Origin: Chitinophaga japonensis
GTDB taxonomy: Bacteria > Bacteroidota > Bacteroidia > Chitinophagales > Chitinophagaceae
Direction: 5' to 3'
NCBI RefSeq assembly: GCF_007830125.1
Contig: NZ_VLLG01000007.1
Location: 124,001 to 188,000, forward strand
Length of the DNA stretch: 64,000 bases
A program made the translations under genes and the position numbers. The notes under the pieces were generated by a model. It did no database searches and was not told the origin of the DNA. It saw only the letters and a list, made by a program, of their open reading frames with translations. Below are positions 50,491-59,077 of the stretch, one piece after another. Each line of letters opens with the position of its first letter. Positions within the stretch are counted from its first letter, which is position 1.

Positions 50491-52107
50491 TTCCTCCCGC
50501 AGCCCCTTCACTCTTTCATCTTCCAGGTACTCATCGAAGGTGGTCAGCCTGTCGATCACGCCCCTCGGGGTGATCTCAATGATGCGGTTGGCGACAGATT
50601 GCATAAAGGTATGGTCATGCGTGGTGAAAAGCACGATGCCCTTGAAGTTATTCATGCTTTCGTTGAAGGACTGGATGGATTCCAGGTCCAGGTGGTTGGT
50701 AGGCTCGTCCAGTATTACCACGTTCGGGTCCTGCAGCATCATACGGCTGATCATGCAGCGCACTTTCTCTCCACCGCTCAGCACATTGGTCTTTTTCATG
50801 ATATCGTCGCCGCTGAACAGCATTTTGCCCAGGAAGCCGCGCAGGAAAGGCTCATCCACATCCGTTACATGCGGGGGCACGTACTGCCGGAGCCAGTCCA
50901 TCAGGTTCAGGGACGGGTCTTCAAAAAACCGGGCGTTATCGTTCGGTAAATAAGCTTTGGTAATAGTGGTGCCCCATTCAAATTTACCGCCGTCGGCCTG
51001 CATTTCCCCGTTTATGATCTCAAAGAAGGTGGCAAGGGCCAGGTGATCTTTGGACAGGAAGGCGATCTTGTCGCCCTTGTTCACGGTAAAGCTCACATTG
51101 CTGAACAGCGTACGGCCGTCCACTGCCTTTTCCAGCTTCTCTACATTCAGTATCTGGTTGCCCACTTCGCGCTGCTGCTTGAAGATAATGCCCGGGTATT
51201 TGCGGTTGGAGGGCTGTATCTCCTCTATCACCAGCTTTTCCAGGGCCTTCTTCCGGGAAGTGGCCTGCTTGCTCTTGGAAGCGTTGGCGGAGAAACGGGC
51301 GATAAAGTCCATCAGGTCCTTCCGCTTTTCCTCCATCTTCTTGTTCTTGTCGGCCAACTGGCGCGCCATCAACTGGGAAGATTCATACCAGAAGGTATAG
51401 TTACCGGTGAATATCTGGATCTTGCTGCGGTCCACATCGGCCACGTGGGTACAAACGGCATCCAGGAAGTGACGGTCGTGGGATACCACGATCACGATGT
51501 TCTCGTAGCCGCCCAGGAAATTTTCCAGCCACCCGATGGTTTCCACGTCCAGGTCATTGGTGGGCTCGTCCAGCAGCAGGATGTCCGGGTTGCCGAACAG
51601 GGCCTGCGCCAGCAGCACGCGCACCTTGAGGGCGCCGCTCAACTCCTTCATCAGGGAATTGTGCATTTCCTCCTTCACACCGAGGTCCAGCAGCAGGGCA
51701 GCAGCGTCACTTTCGGCCGTATAACCGCCCATTTCGCCGTACTCCGCTTCCAGCTCGCCGGCCCGCATGCCGTCCTCTTCCGAAAAATCGGCCTTGGCAT
51801 AAATGGCGTCCCGTTCCTTGGCTATTTCCCACAAACGTTTATTCCCCATCAGCACGGTGTTGAGCACGGTGGTTTCGTCAAACTCAAAGTGGTTTTGCTT
51901 CAGCACGCTCATGCGCTCGCCGGGAGTAATTTCCACGGAGCCCTTGTTAGGCTCTATTTCACCGGATAATATCTTGAGAAAGGTGGACTTGCCGGCGCCA
52001 TTGGCCCCGATCACCCCATAACAGTTCCCTTTGGTAAAATTGAGGTTTACTTCATCAAACAATACGCGTTTGCCGTAAGAAAGCGATATATTTTTAACAC
52101 TGATCAT
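50461..52107 (-). CDS. ABC-F family ATPase with degenerate second Walker A
   Basis: 548 residues with two nucleotide-binding domains and no membrane part, as in ribosome-associated ABC-F proteins (YbiT-like). NBD1: Walker A GVIGANGAGKSTFLKILSGE, signature reading LSGALKVRVLLAQAL (LSGAL instead of LSGG), and Walker B LLLDEPTNDLD. NBD2: the Walker A position reads FLSKDHLALATFFEII, lacking the GxxGxGK(S/T) core, while signature LSGGEKVRCM and Walker B VVILDEPTNHLD are intact. The C-terminal residues NVQMAG are encoded by a word-array. Acts on translation by family inference. Confidence 0.93.
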   Translation of the reverse strand: MISVKNISLSYGKRVLFDEVNLNFTKGNCYGVIGANGAGKSTFLKILSGEIEPNKGSVEITPGERMSVLKQNHFEFDETTVLNTVLMGNKRLWEIAKERDAIYAKADFSEEDGMRAGELEAEYGEMGGYTAESDAAALLLDLGVKEEMHNSLMKELSGALKVRVLLAQALFGNPDILLLDEPTNDLDVETIGWLENFLGGYENIVIVVSHDRHFLDAVCTHVADVDRSKIQIFTGNYTFWYESSQLMARQLADKNKKMEEKRKDLMDFIARFSANASKSKQATSRKKALEKLVIEEIQPSNRKYPGIIFKQQREVGNQILNVEKLEKAVDGRTLFSNVSFTVNKGDKIAFLSKDHLALATFFEIINGEMQADGGKFEWGTTITKAYLPNDNARFFEDPSLNLMDWLRQYVPPHVTDVDEPFLRGFLGKMLFSGDDIMKKTNVLSGGEKVRCMISRMMLQDPNVVILDEPTNHLDLESIQSFNESMNNFKGIVLFTTHDHTFMQSVANRIIEITPRGVIDRLTTFDEYLEDERVKGLREEMYANVQMAG

Positions 52108-52146
52108 ACTGGCTTAAAAGTTTTATCTGGCTTAAGAAATAAGGCG

Positions 52147-52154
52147 CAAAGTTA
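52147..52154 (-). promoter_or_regulatory. -7 promoter word for the ABC-F gene
   Basis: CAAAGTTA on plus reads TAACTTTG on minus, 39 bp upstream of the start codon. No -33 TTTG recognised. Confidence 0.5.
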
Positions 52155-52181
52155 CGAAATACACATTAACTTCAAAGATTC

Positions 52182-52901
52182 ATGGAAACCTACGAACAAC
52201 AAGTGCGAAAGGAACTGGACCGCTGGCAGCGGCAGATGCAGCGCAGCCCTTCCCTGCCCGGGCGCCTGTCCAAGCGGGTACAGGACCGGGTGAACCGTAT
52301 CATCCCGGAAAAAGTGCACCAGGCGTTCACCGTAGCCATCAAACAAATGATCCGGGCCGTGCTGTACGGCGCCGGCTATACCAACCCGGCCCCGCAGCCG
52401 GTGCAGGAGCTGATACTCACGGAGGAAAAGGTACGGTCGCGCATACAGTTCTACAAGACGGCCACCGCTACCGAAGGCGCTATTACCGGCGCCGGGGGCC
52501 TGCTGCTGGGCCTGGCCGATTTTCCCCTCTTCCTGAGCATGAAAATGAAAATGCTGTTCGAGATAGCCGCCCTGTACGGGTTTGATGTAAAATCCTACCC
52601 GGAGCGTTTATACATCCTGTATATTTTCCAGCTTACTTTTTCCAGCCAGCAGTACCGCAACGCCAATTACCCGGTAATGGCCAACTGGGAAACGTACAGC
52701 CACAACCTGCCGGAGGACATTCATTCCTTTGACTGGCGGCGATTTCAGCAGGAGTACCGGGATTACCTGGATATTGCCAAGCTGCTGCAGCTTATGCCGG
52801 GCATAGGCGCGGTGGTAGGGGCCTATGTGAACCACCGCCTTACGGACAAGCTGGGCGTTACCGCCATGAACGCCTACCGCATGCGTTTATTTAAGGTTTA
52901 A
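52182..52901 (+). CDS. EcsC family protein
   Basis: 239 residues of the EcsC family. Characteristic TEGAITGAGGLLLGLADFPL with the following FLSMKMKMLFEIAALYGFDV, then LYILYIFQLTFSSQQYRNAN and late LQLMPGIGAVVGAYVNHRLT. The glycine-rich hydrophobic stretches suggest membrane association. EcsC accompanies an ABC exporter in Bacillus, but no such transporter is adjacent here and the function is unknown. Confidence 0.9.
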   Translation: METYEQQVRKELDRWQRQMQRSPSLPGRLSKRVQDRVNRIIPEKVHQAFTVAIKQMIRAVLYGAGYTNPAPQPVQELILTEEKVRSRIQFYKTATATEGAITGAGGLLLGLADFPLFLSMKMKMLFEIAALYGFDVKSYPERLYILYIFQLTFSSQQYRNANYPVMANWETYSHNLPEDIHSFDWRRFQQEYRDYLDIAKLLQLMPGIGAVVGAYVNHRLTDKLGVTAMNAYRMRLFKV

Positions 52902-52941
52902 AGGTATCTTTACAATATTACTGCAAATCAATCCATCACGT

Positions 52942-53607
52942 ATGACCTCCTACGAACAGATATTCGAGAACAATAAGCGCTGGGTGGCATCCCGGCTGGC
53001 AACAGACGCACAATTCTTTGAAAAGCTGGCAAGAGAGCAGCGGCCGGATTACCTGTACATTGGCTGCAGCGACAGCCGCGTGCCGGCCAACGAGATCATG
53101 GGGCTGGATGCGGGCGAAGTATTTGTACACCGCAACATTGCCAACCTGGTGAACAACATTGACATGAACATCATGTCCGTGATCAACTATGCCGTGCGCC
53201 ACCTGGAGGTAAAGCATATCATTGTTTGCGGGCATTACAACTGCGGGGGCGTAAAAGCCGCCATGCAGCCGCAGGACCTGGGCATCCTGAACCCCTGGCT
53301 GCGCAATATCCGCGACGTGTACCGCCTGCACATGGAAGAGCTGGATGCCATTGAGGACAGCGCGCAGCGTTACAACCGGCTGGTAGAACTGAACGTGCAG
53401 GAGCAATGCCTGAACGTGATCAAAACCGCCTCCGTACAACAATCCTACGTGGAGAAAGGCTACCCGACCGTGCACGGATGGGTGTATGACCTGCATAACG
53501 GCCTGCTGGTAGACCTCAAGATAGACTTTATAGGCCTGCTGCACGAAATACAGAAAATTTACGACCTCACGGGGAAAGGAATAGGAAAGGTAGGAAGTAG
53601 GAAATAA
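52942..53607 (+). CDS. Beta-class carbonic anhydrase
   Basis: Interconverts CO2 and bicarbonate. Zinc ligands and active-site residues are in YIGCSDSRVPANEIMG (Cys and the Asp-Arg dyad) and IIVCGHYNCGGVKAA (His and Cys). 221 residues. The tail GKGIGKVGSRK is encoded by a purine-rich heptamer array that runs through the stop codon and on towards murI, so the native end was probably near KIYDLT. Confidence 0.95.
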   Translation: MTSYEQIFENNKRWVASRLATDAQFFEKLAREQRPDYLYIGCSDSRVPANEIMGLDAGEVFVHRNIANLVNNIDMNIMSVINYAVRHLEVKHIIVCGHYNCGGVKAAMQPQDLGILNPWLRNIRDVYRLHMEELDAIEDSAQRYNRLVELNVQEQCLNVIKTASVQQSYVEKGYPTVHGWVYDLHNGLLVDLKIDFIGLLHEIQKIYDLTGKGIGKVGSRK

Positions 53608-53634
53608 GAAGTAGGAAGTGGGATGTAAGATGAA
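53574..53634. repeat. Solo word-array element M at the carbonic anhydrase stop codon
   Basis: Purine-rich heptamers (AGGAAGT, AGGAAAT, AAGAAGT, AGGAAGT, GGGATGT) in tandem across the stop codon. No inverted arm is present before murI, which starts 10 bp later. Confidence 0.72.
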
Positions 53635-53643
53635 TAGCGTAAA

Positions 53644-54474
53644 ATGGAGCGACAACAACAGGGACCGATCGGCGTATTTGATTCCGGCTATGGCGGGCTG
53701 ACGGTGCTCAAAGAGATCATTGCCGAACTGCCCGGGTACGACTACCTGTACCTGGGCGATAATGCCCGCACTCCTTACGGCAACCGCGGGTTTGATACCA
53801 TACATGCCTATACGCTGGAATGCGTGCAGCATCTCTTCCGCATGGGATGCCCCCTGGTGATACTGGCCTGCAATACGGCCTCCGCCAAAGCGCTGCGCAC
53901 CATCCAGCAAAAGGACCTGCCCCGCATGGCGCCGGACCGGCGGGTGCTGGGCGTTATACGTCCCACCACGGAAATGGTAGGCACTTTAACGCAAACCGGG
54001 GAAGTAGGCATACTGGCAACCAACGGCACGGTGGCTTCCGAGTCTTATCCCATCGAGATCAACAAATTCTTTCCGCAGGTAAAAGTACACCAGGAAGCCT
54101 GTCCCATGTGGGTGCCGCTGGTGGAGAACAATGAGCATGAAAGCCCCGGCGCGGATTACTTCATTAAAAAACACCTGGATCACCTGCTGGCCCTATCGCC
54201 CAACATTGATACGCTGGTGCTGGGCTGCACCCATTACCCGTTGCTGATGGGCAGGATCAGGGAATACCTGCCGGGGGGCATTACCGTATTATCACAAGGC
54301 AAGATAGTGGCGCACAGCCTGAAAGATTACCTGCGCCGCCACCCGGAGATGGAAACCCGCCTGAGCCGGCAGGGGCGCCGGCAGTTCTTTACCACGGACG
54401 ATCCGCAGGTATTTGACCGGATGGCCGCTACCTTTTTTGGCAAGACGGTGCAATCGGAGCATTTAGCGCTGTAG
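53644..54474 (+). CDS. murI: Glutamate racemase
   Basis: Makes D-glutamate for peptidoglycan. N-terminal GPIGVFDSGYGGLTVLKEI, first catalytic Cys in VILACNTASAKAL, second in TLVLGCTHYPLLMG, substrate site LGDNARTPYG. 276 residues. Possibly cotranscribed with the carbonic anhydrase gene upstream (36 bp apart), separated by the word-array. Followed at once by a perfect 35-bp inverted repeat. Confidence 0.96.
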   Translation: MERQQQGPIGVFDSGYGGLTVLKEIIAELPGYDYLYLGDNARTPYGNRGFDTIHAYTLECVQHLFRMGCPLVILACNTASAKALRTIQQKDLPRMAPDRRVLGVIRPTTEMVGTLTQTGEVGILATNGTVASESYPIEINKFFPQVKVHQEACPMWVPLVENNEHESPGADYFIKKHLDHLLALSPNIDTLVLGCTHYPLLMGRIREYLPGGITVLSQGKIVAHSLKDYLRRHPEMETRLSRQGRRQFFTTDDPQVFDRMAATFFGKTVQSEHLAL

Positions 54475-54475
54475 A

Positions 54476-54593
54476 GAATGTAAAATGCTAAATTTCAAAT
54501 GTAAAAGTTGGTAGCAGCGTACAACGAAAACAATAAAGTCTTGTTGAAAGATTGCTTTCAACTTTTACATTTGAAATTTAGCATTTTACATTC
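54476..54593. repeat. Palindromic word-array element C: perfect 35-bp inverted repeat between murI and the oligopeptidase
   Basis: Arms 54476-54510 and 54559-54593 are exact reverse complements over 35 bp, built from heptamers AATGTAA, AATGCTA, AATTTCA, AATGTAA, with a 48-nt loop. The left arm starts one base after the murI stop and the right arm overlaps the stop codon of the convergent gene. Probable bidirectional terminator as well as an element copy. Confidence 0.92.
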
Positions 54594-56727
54594 AATTTCC
54601 CTTCTCCAGCTTCAGCAGGAAAGCATATTCCAGGGCTGTTTTTTCCAGCGCCCTGAAGCGGCCGGAGGCGCCGCCATGCCCCGCTTCCATATCCGTTTTC
54701 AGCAAGAGCAGGTTATTGTCCGTTTTTAATTCCCTTAATTTGGCCACCCATTTGGCGGGTTCCCAGTACTGCACCTGCGAATCGTGCAGGCCGGTGGTGA
54801 CCAGCATGTTGGGATAGGCTTTGGCGCTCACATTATCGTAAGGGGAATAGGTTTTCATATACTCGTAAGCGTCCTTGTGCGCGGGATTGCCCCATTCGTC
54901 AAACTCGCTGGTGGTAAGGGGAATGCTTTCATCCAGCATGGTGGTAAGCACATCCACAAAAGGCACGCCCGCCAGCACGCCGTGCCAGAGGTCCGGCCGC
55001 AGGTTGACGACGGCGCCCATCAGCAGGCCGCCGGCGCTGCCGCCCTGCGCGTACAAATGCTGCGGCGAGGTATACTGCTGCGCCACCAGGTGCTCTGCGC
55101 AGGCAATAAAATCCGTGAAGGTGTTCATCTTTTTGAACAGCTTACCGTCCTCATACCATTGCCGGCCCAGTTCCTCTCCTCCCCGGATATGCGCAATGGC
55201 AAAGGCAAAGCCGCGATCCAGCAGGCTAAGCCGGACGCTGCTGAAAGCAGGGTCCATGCTGAAGCCGTAGGAGCCGTATCCATACAGTAGCAGCGGGCTG
55301 TTGCCATCCTTGCTGAAGCCTTTCTTATACACCAGGGAAATAGGCACTTTGGCGCCGTCCTTAGCCGTAGCGTATAGCCGCTCTGTTACGTAGTTCACCG
55401 GGTCATAACCGCCCAGCACCTCCTGCCGTTTCTTCAGCTCGCTTTTGCGCGTTTCAATGTTATAGTCGTAAGTGGAATTGGGCGTGGTCATGGAGGTATA
55501 GCTGTAGCGCAGCTCCTTCGTGTCCATTTCGGGATTGATGCCGATCTCCGCCACATAGGCCGGCTCGTCAAAATGCAGGTAGTGATCCTGCTGGTTGAGC
55601 AGGTTCAGGATATGCAACCGGGTAAGCCCGTTCCGGCGCTCGCCCAGCGCCAGGAAATCGCGGAACACCTCAAAATTTTCCAGCAGCACATCGGGGCGGT
55701 GGGGCATTACCTCCTTCCAGTGATCCCTGCCGGTTTTATCCAGCGGGCATTCCATCAGCCGGAAATTCTGCGCCTGCCAGTTGGTGCGGACATAAAAGCG
55801 GTCATCCAGGTGCTCAATATCATACAGCATGTCCTTTTGCCGGGGCTGGAAAACCCGGAAATGCCCCTGCGGCTGGTCCGCTTCCAGTATCCTGCTTTCG
55901 GAGGACAAGGTGCTGGTAGAGCGGATCACGATGTATTTACCGGATTTGCTGCGGCTCACATCCACATCAAAGGTCTCGTCCTTCTCCATAAATACCTGCT
56001 CGTCCCTGTCCGGGGCCTCACCTAATTTGTGGCGCAGAATGCGTTCTTCACGCAGGGTTTCCGGGTGCTTGCGGGTATAGAAAAAGGTTTGATTGTCATT
56101 GGCCCAGGCCGCCTCGCCATTGGTGTCGGGAAGGGCATCGGGCAGTATGCGGCCGGTTTCCAGCTCCTTTACATACAGCACGTATTTGCGGCGGCTCACG
56201 GTGTCCACGCCAAATGCCAGCAGCCGGTTGTCCGGGCTTACCTGCAGCCCCTGCACATGATAGTAGGCATGTCCCTGCGCCAGTTCGTTCACGTTCAGCA
56301 TCACTTCCTCATCGGCTTCCAGGCTGCCTTTCTTACGGCAGTAAATGGGATATTCCTTCCCGCTTTCATAACGGGTATAATAGTAGTAGCCGTTCTTCAG
56401 GTAGGGCGTGCTGGCGTCCGTTTCCATAATGCGCCCGCGCATCTCTTCGTACAGCTTTGTACGTAGTTCCCGTTGCGGCTGCATGATGGTATCCAGGTAG
56501 GCGTTTTCCGCCTGCAGGTAGCTGATCACCCTGGGATCGGCCCGGTCGTTCATCCAGTAATAGTTGTCAATACGGGTGTCTCCGTGTATAGTGAGCTTTT
56601 TGGGGACTTTAGGCGCTACCGGCGGCGCAACGTTCGTTTGTTCCGTCATGGTACTCTTTTTCTCCTTACAGCCCATCCCTATCAGGGTGACGCATAGCAG
56701 GACTGCAAAACCTGGGGGATGTTTCAT
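54592..56727 (-). CDS. Prolyl oligopeptidase family (oligopeptidase B-like) serine peptidase, lipoprotein
   Basis: From MKHPPGFAVLLCVTLIGMGC: a lipoprotein signal with Cys in GMGC, then the S9A start KLTIHGDTRIDNYYWMNDR, a seven-bladed propeller, and a catalytic domain with Ser564 in AQGGSAGGLLMGAV, Asp649 in TGLHDSQVQYWEP and His684 in MEAGHGGASGR. About 711 residues. RLYATAKDGAKVPISLVYKK and the C-terminal FLLKLE are typical of oligopeptidase B. Periplasmic or surface peptide degradation. The frame extends 15 codons upstream, but the signal peptide decides the start. Confidence 0.93.
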   Translation of the reverse strand: MKHPPGFAVLLCVTLIGMGCKEKKSTMTEQTNVAPPVAPKVPKKLTIHGDTRIDNYYWMNDRADPRVISYLQAENAYLDTIMQPQRELRTKLYEEMRGRIMETDASTPYLKNGYYYYTRYESGKEYPIYCRKKGSLEADEEVMLNVNELAQGHAYYHVQGLQVSPDNRLLAFGVDTVSRRKYVLYVKELETGRILPDALPDTNGEAAWANDNQTFFYTRKHPETLREERILRHKLGEAPDRDEQVFMEKDETFDVDVSRSKSGKYIVIRSTSTLSSESRILEADQPQGHFRVFQPRQKDMLYDIEHLDDRFYVRTNWQAQNFRLMECPLDKTGRDHWKEVMPHRPDVLLENFEVFRDFLALGERRNGLTRLHILNLLNQQDHYLHFDEPAYVAEIGINPEMDTKELRYSYTSMTTPNSTYDYNIETRKSELKKRQEVLGGYDPVNYVTERLYATAKDGAKVPISLVYKKGFSKDGNSPLLLYGYGSYGFSMDPAFSSVRLSLLDRGFAFAIAHIRGGEELGRQWYEDGKLFKKMNTFTDFIACAEHLVAQQYTSPQHLYAQGGSAGGLLMGAVVNLRPDLWHGVLAGVPFVDVLTTMLDESIPLTTSEFDEWGNPAHKDAYEYMKTYSPYDNVSAKAYPNMLVTTGLHDSQVQYWEPAKWVAKLRELKTDNNLLLLKTDMEAGHGGASGRFRALEKTALEYAFLLKLEKGN

Positions 56728-56784
56728 AAAATCTGAATTAATAGTCGTAACACCAGCGTTTCGTTTAAGCATGAATGTTACGAA

Positions 56785-56820
56785 TATTATTAATTGTTAA
56801 TTATTCATTATTAATTATTT
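56785..56820. repeat. Solo word-array element I at the Gfo/Idh gene stop codon
   Basis: TTAATTA-type heptamers (TTAATTGTTAATTATTCATT) in tandem across the stop codon of the minus-strand oxidoreductase, supplying its last codons (QIINNE). Only one arm seen. Same words as elements G and H. Confidence 0.72.
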
Positions 56821-58189
56821 GCATAGCAACCGGGTCCCAGTGGATCACCTGCTTTTTAAAATAGCTTTCATTGGTGAGCAATGCCGGCCCGGCCGCCCGC
56901 AGGCCAAAAGTGGCGTCTTCCACTACCGGCTTGCCGGAGCGCATGGCTTCAAAGAAGTTCACAAAATGATCATAGCGGTCGTCATAGCCCTCCGGTGCGG
57001 CAAACCTGCTTTCGGAAGTGTCTGCCTTGCGGGTGGACGGCGGGTATTTGGCGTCGTACTGTTTTACATAAGCCTCCTGCATCTCCTTCGTAAAGGTGTT
57101 GTAGGTATCCCATCCACCGTAGCCGGGCGCTTCGGGCAGTTTGTGCTTTTTGAGGCGGAAATCGTTCCAGCCCATTTCTATCATGCCTTCGGTGCCGATA
57201 AAACGGGTATGGCCGCCACCGCCGCTGCCATCTGCAAAATTCACGCGCAGCGTGGTCTGGAAAGCGGGGTGGGTGTCTGTTTCCGGGTAATCGAAGATAG
57301 CCACCACCAGGTCGGGTACATCGCGCCCGTCCTTCCACTGCACCAGGTTGCCGCTGGCAAAGATGCGGGAAGGTCCTGCGGAGCCGGTAATGAAGTGCAG
57401 GCCGGAGATCAGGTGCACGAACAGGTCGCCAGGCACGCCGGTGCCATAGGCCTGGTAATTACGCCAGCGGAAAAAGCGCACCGGGTCAAAGGGCACTTTG
57501 GCGGTATCTTTCAGGAAGGCGTCAAAATCAATGGTGGAAGGGCTGGCATCCGGCGGGATGGAATATTGCCAGGCGCCCAGCGCATCATGCCGGTCATAAC
57601 GGGCTTCCACGATATTGAGCTGGCCTATTTCCCCGGCCCTGTAGCGCTTTTGGGCCTCCGCCAGGGCCACGCTGCTTACGCGCTGGCTGCCTACCTGGAA
57701 CACGGCCTTGTTGCGCTTTTGCGCGGCAATCACTTCATGCCCTTCTGCTATCTGCTGCACCATGGGTTTCTCGCAATACACGGCCTTGCCTTTGTCCATG
57801 GCCTGTATGGAAATGGTATCGTGCCAGTGATCAGGGGTGGCTACAATGATGGCGTCTATATCCCTGCGCTCCAGCAGCTCCCGGAAATCGCGGGTGGTAA
57901 AAACCTGGGAGCCGTATACCTCCTTTACTTTCTGCAGGTGGCCGTCATACAGGTCTGCAGCAGCCACAAACTCCACCCCGGGCACTCTCAGCGCACAGTC
58001 TACATCACCAAAGCCCATAATGCCCATGCCAATGCAGCCCAGGCGTATTTTATCATTAGCGGATACACGCGTATGAGGTTGCAGGAGCTGCACCGGCTCC
58101 TTTCCCAGGGCGGCCAGGGAGCCGGCGCCCAGCATGGCAGCGGTACCGCCCAACTGTTTAATGAACTTTCTGCGGGAATTACCTGACAT
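56801..58189 (-). CDS. Gfo/Idh/MocA family oxidoreductase with Tat signal
   Basis: The N-terminal twin-arginine signal (SRRKFIKQLGGTAAMLGAGS) directs a folded protein out of the cytoplasm. The NAD(P)-binding fold follows (IRLGCIGMGIMGFGDVDCAL), then DAIIVATPDHWHDTISIQAM, the catalytic EKP motif in VYCEKPMVQQIAEG and a C-terminal sugar-binding domain. 462 residues, like the secreted Bacteroidota dehydrogenases acting on glycans or inositols. The substrate is unknown. The last residues come from a word-array. Confidence 0.92.
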   Translation of the reverse strand: MSGNSRRKFIKQLGGTAAMLGAGSLAALGKEPVQLLQPHTRVSANDKIRLGCIGMGIMGFGDVDCALRVPGVEFVAAADLYDGHLQKVKEVYGSQVFTTRDFRELLERRDIDAIIVATPDHWHDTISIQAMDKGKAVYCEKPMVQQIAEGHEVIAAQKRNKAVFQVGSQRVSSVALAEAQKRYRAGEIGQLNIVEARYDRHDALGAWQYSIPPDASPSTIDFDAFLKDTAKVPFDPVRFFRWRNYQAYGTGVPGDLFVHLISGLHFITGSAGPSRIFASGNLVQWKDGRDVPDLVVAIFDYPETDTHPAFQTTLRVNFADGSGGGGHTRFIGTEGMIEMGWNDFRLKKHKLPEAPGYGGWDTYNTFTKEMQEAYVKQYDAKYPPSTRKADTSESRFAAPEGYDDRYDHFVNFFEAMRSGKPVVEDATFGLRAAGPALLTNESYFKKQVIHWDPVAMQIINNE

Positions 58190-58251
58190 AATTTAGCTTT
58201 TAAGACGTGGATAGATCAGTATATAATAATAACAAGAAATCGGAAGAAAAC

Positions 58252-58282
58252 AAAAAAGCTGCCCGTTATCACAGGCAGCTTT
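58252..58282 (-). terminator. Terminator of the sdh operon
   Basis: AAAGCTGCC (58255-58263) pairs with GGCAGCTTT (58274-58282) around a 10-nt loop. A run of T follows on the minus strand, 26 bp after the sdhB stop. Confidence 0.82.
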
Positions 58283-58307
58283 CGTATGCTCGTCAATAAT
58301 ATATTCC

Positions 58308-59057
58308 TTATTTCTCGTAGGTAAAGCCGGCGCGGATCAGCTCCCGGTTCAGGCGGGCGATGTTGGTGAGCGATATCTCCTTGGGACATTCCGCTTCGCA
58401 GGCCCCGGTGTTGGTGCAGCTACCAAAACCTTCCTTGTCCATCTGTGCTACCATGTTCAGCACGCGGGTGCTTCTTTCCGGGTCTCCCTGGGGCAGCAGC
58501 GCCAGTTGGGATACCTTGGCGGAAACAAACAGCATGGCGGAAGAGTTCTTACAGGCAGCTACGCAGGCGCCACAGCCGATACAGGCGGCGGCAGCAAAGG
58601 CCTCATCCGCTTTATCCTTTGGAACGGGAATGGCGTTGGCGTCTACGGCGTTACCGGTGTTCACGGAGATATAGCCGCCTGCTTCTATAATACGGTCAAA
58701 AGCGCCCCTGTCCACCGTCAGGTCTTTCAGCACGGGGAACGCGCCGGCTCTCCAGGGCTCCACGGTGATGGTATCGCCGTCCTTAAAGGCGCGCATGTGC
58801 AACTGGCAGGTGGTAGTGCCTGCCCAGGGGCCATGTGCGCGGCCGTTGATATGCATGGAACACATACCGCAAATACCTTCACGGCAGTCGTGGTCAAATG
58901 CTATTGGTTCTCTACCTTCATTGATCAGGCGCTCATTCAGCACGTCAAACATTTCCAGGAAGGACATTTCAGAAGAAATGTCTTTTACCTGGTAGGTCTC
59001 AAACCCGCCCTGATCGTTTTTATTCTTTTGCCTCCACACTTTTAATGTGAGGTTCAT
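58308..59057 (-). CDS. sdhB: Succinate dehydrogenase/fumarate reductase iron-sulfur subunit
   Basis: Carries electrons from FAD to the quinone site through three Fe-S clusters. The [2Fe-2S] ligands are in CREGICGMCSMHI, and the other cluster cysteines in CIGCGACVAACKN and CTNTGACEAECPKEI. Start chosen at MNLTLKVWRQKNK, the usual N-terminus of this type; the frame has another Met five codons upstream (59072). About 249 residues. Downstream of the four-helix-bundle gene, which separates it from sdhA. Confidence 0.95.
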   Translation of the reverse strand: MNLTLKVWRQKNKNDQGGFETYQVKDISSEMSFLEMFDVLNERLINEGREPIAFDHDCREGICGMCSMHINGRAHGPWAGTTTCQLHMRAFKDGDTITVEPWRAGAFPVLKDLTVDRGAFDRIIEAGGYISVNTGNAVDANAIPVPKDKADEAFAAAACIGCGACVAACKNSSAMLFVSAKVSQLALLPQGDPERSTRVLNMVAQMDKEGFGSCTNTGACEAECPKEISLTNIARLNRELIRAGFTYEK

Positions 59058-59077
59058 CGTATAATGTTCCATTGTTA

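Noticed and set aside
51043..51969. 308-codon plus-strand frame opposite the ABC-F gene
   Set aside because: Antisense shadow of a clear ATPase.
53574..53634. Shine-Dalgarno role for the AGGAAGT array before murI
   Set aside because: The purine-rich words look like ribosome-binding sites, but they begin inside the carbonic anhydrase coding region and repeat every 7 nt, matching the element family; Bacteroidota also rely little on such sites.
56819..58186. 455-codon plus-strand frame opposite the Gfo/Idh gene
   Set aside because: Antisense shadow of a well-supported Tat-signal oxidoreductase in a GC-rich gene; no domain recognised.
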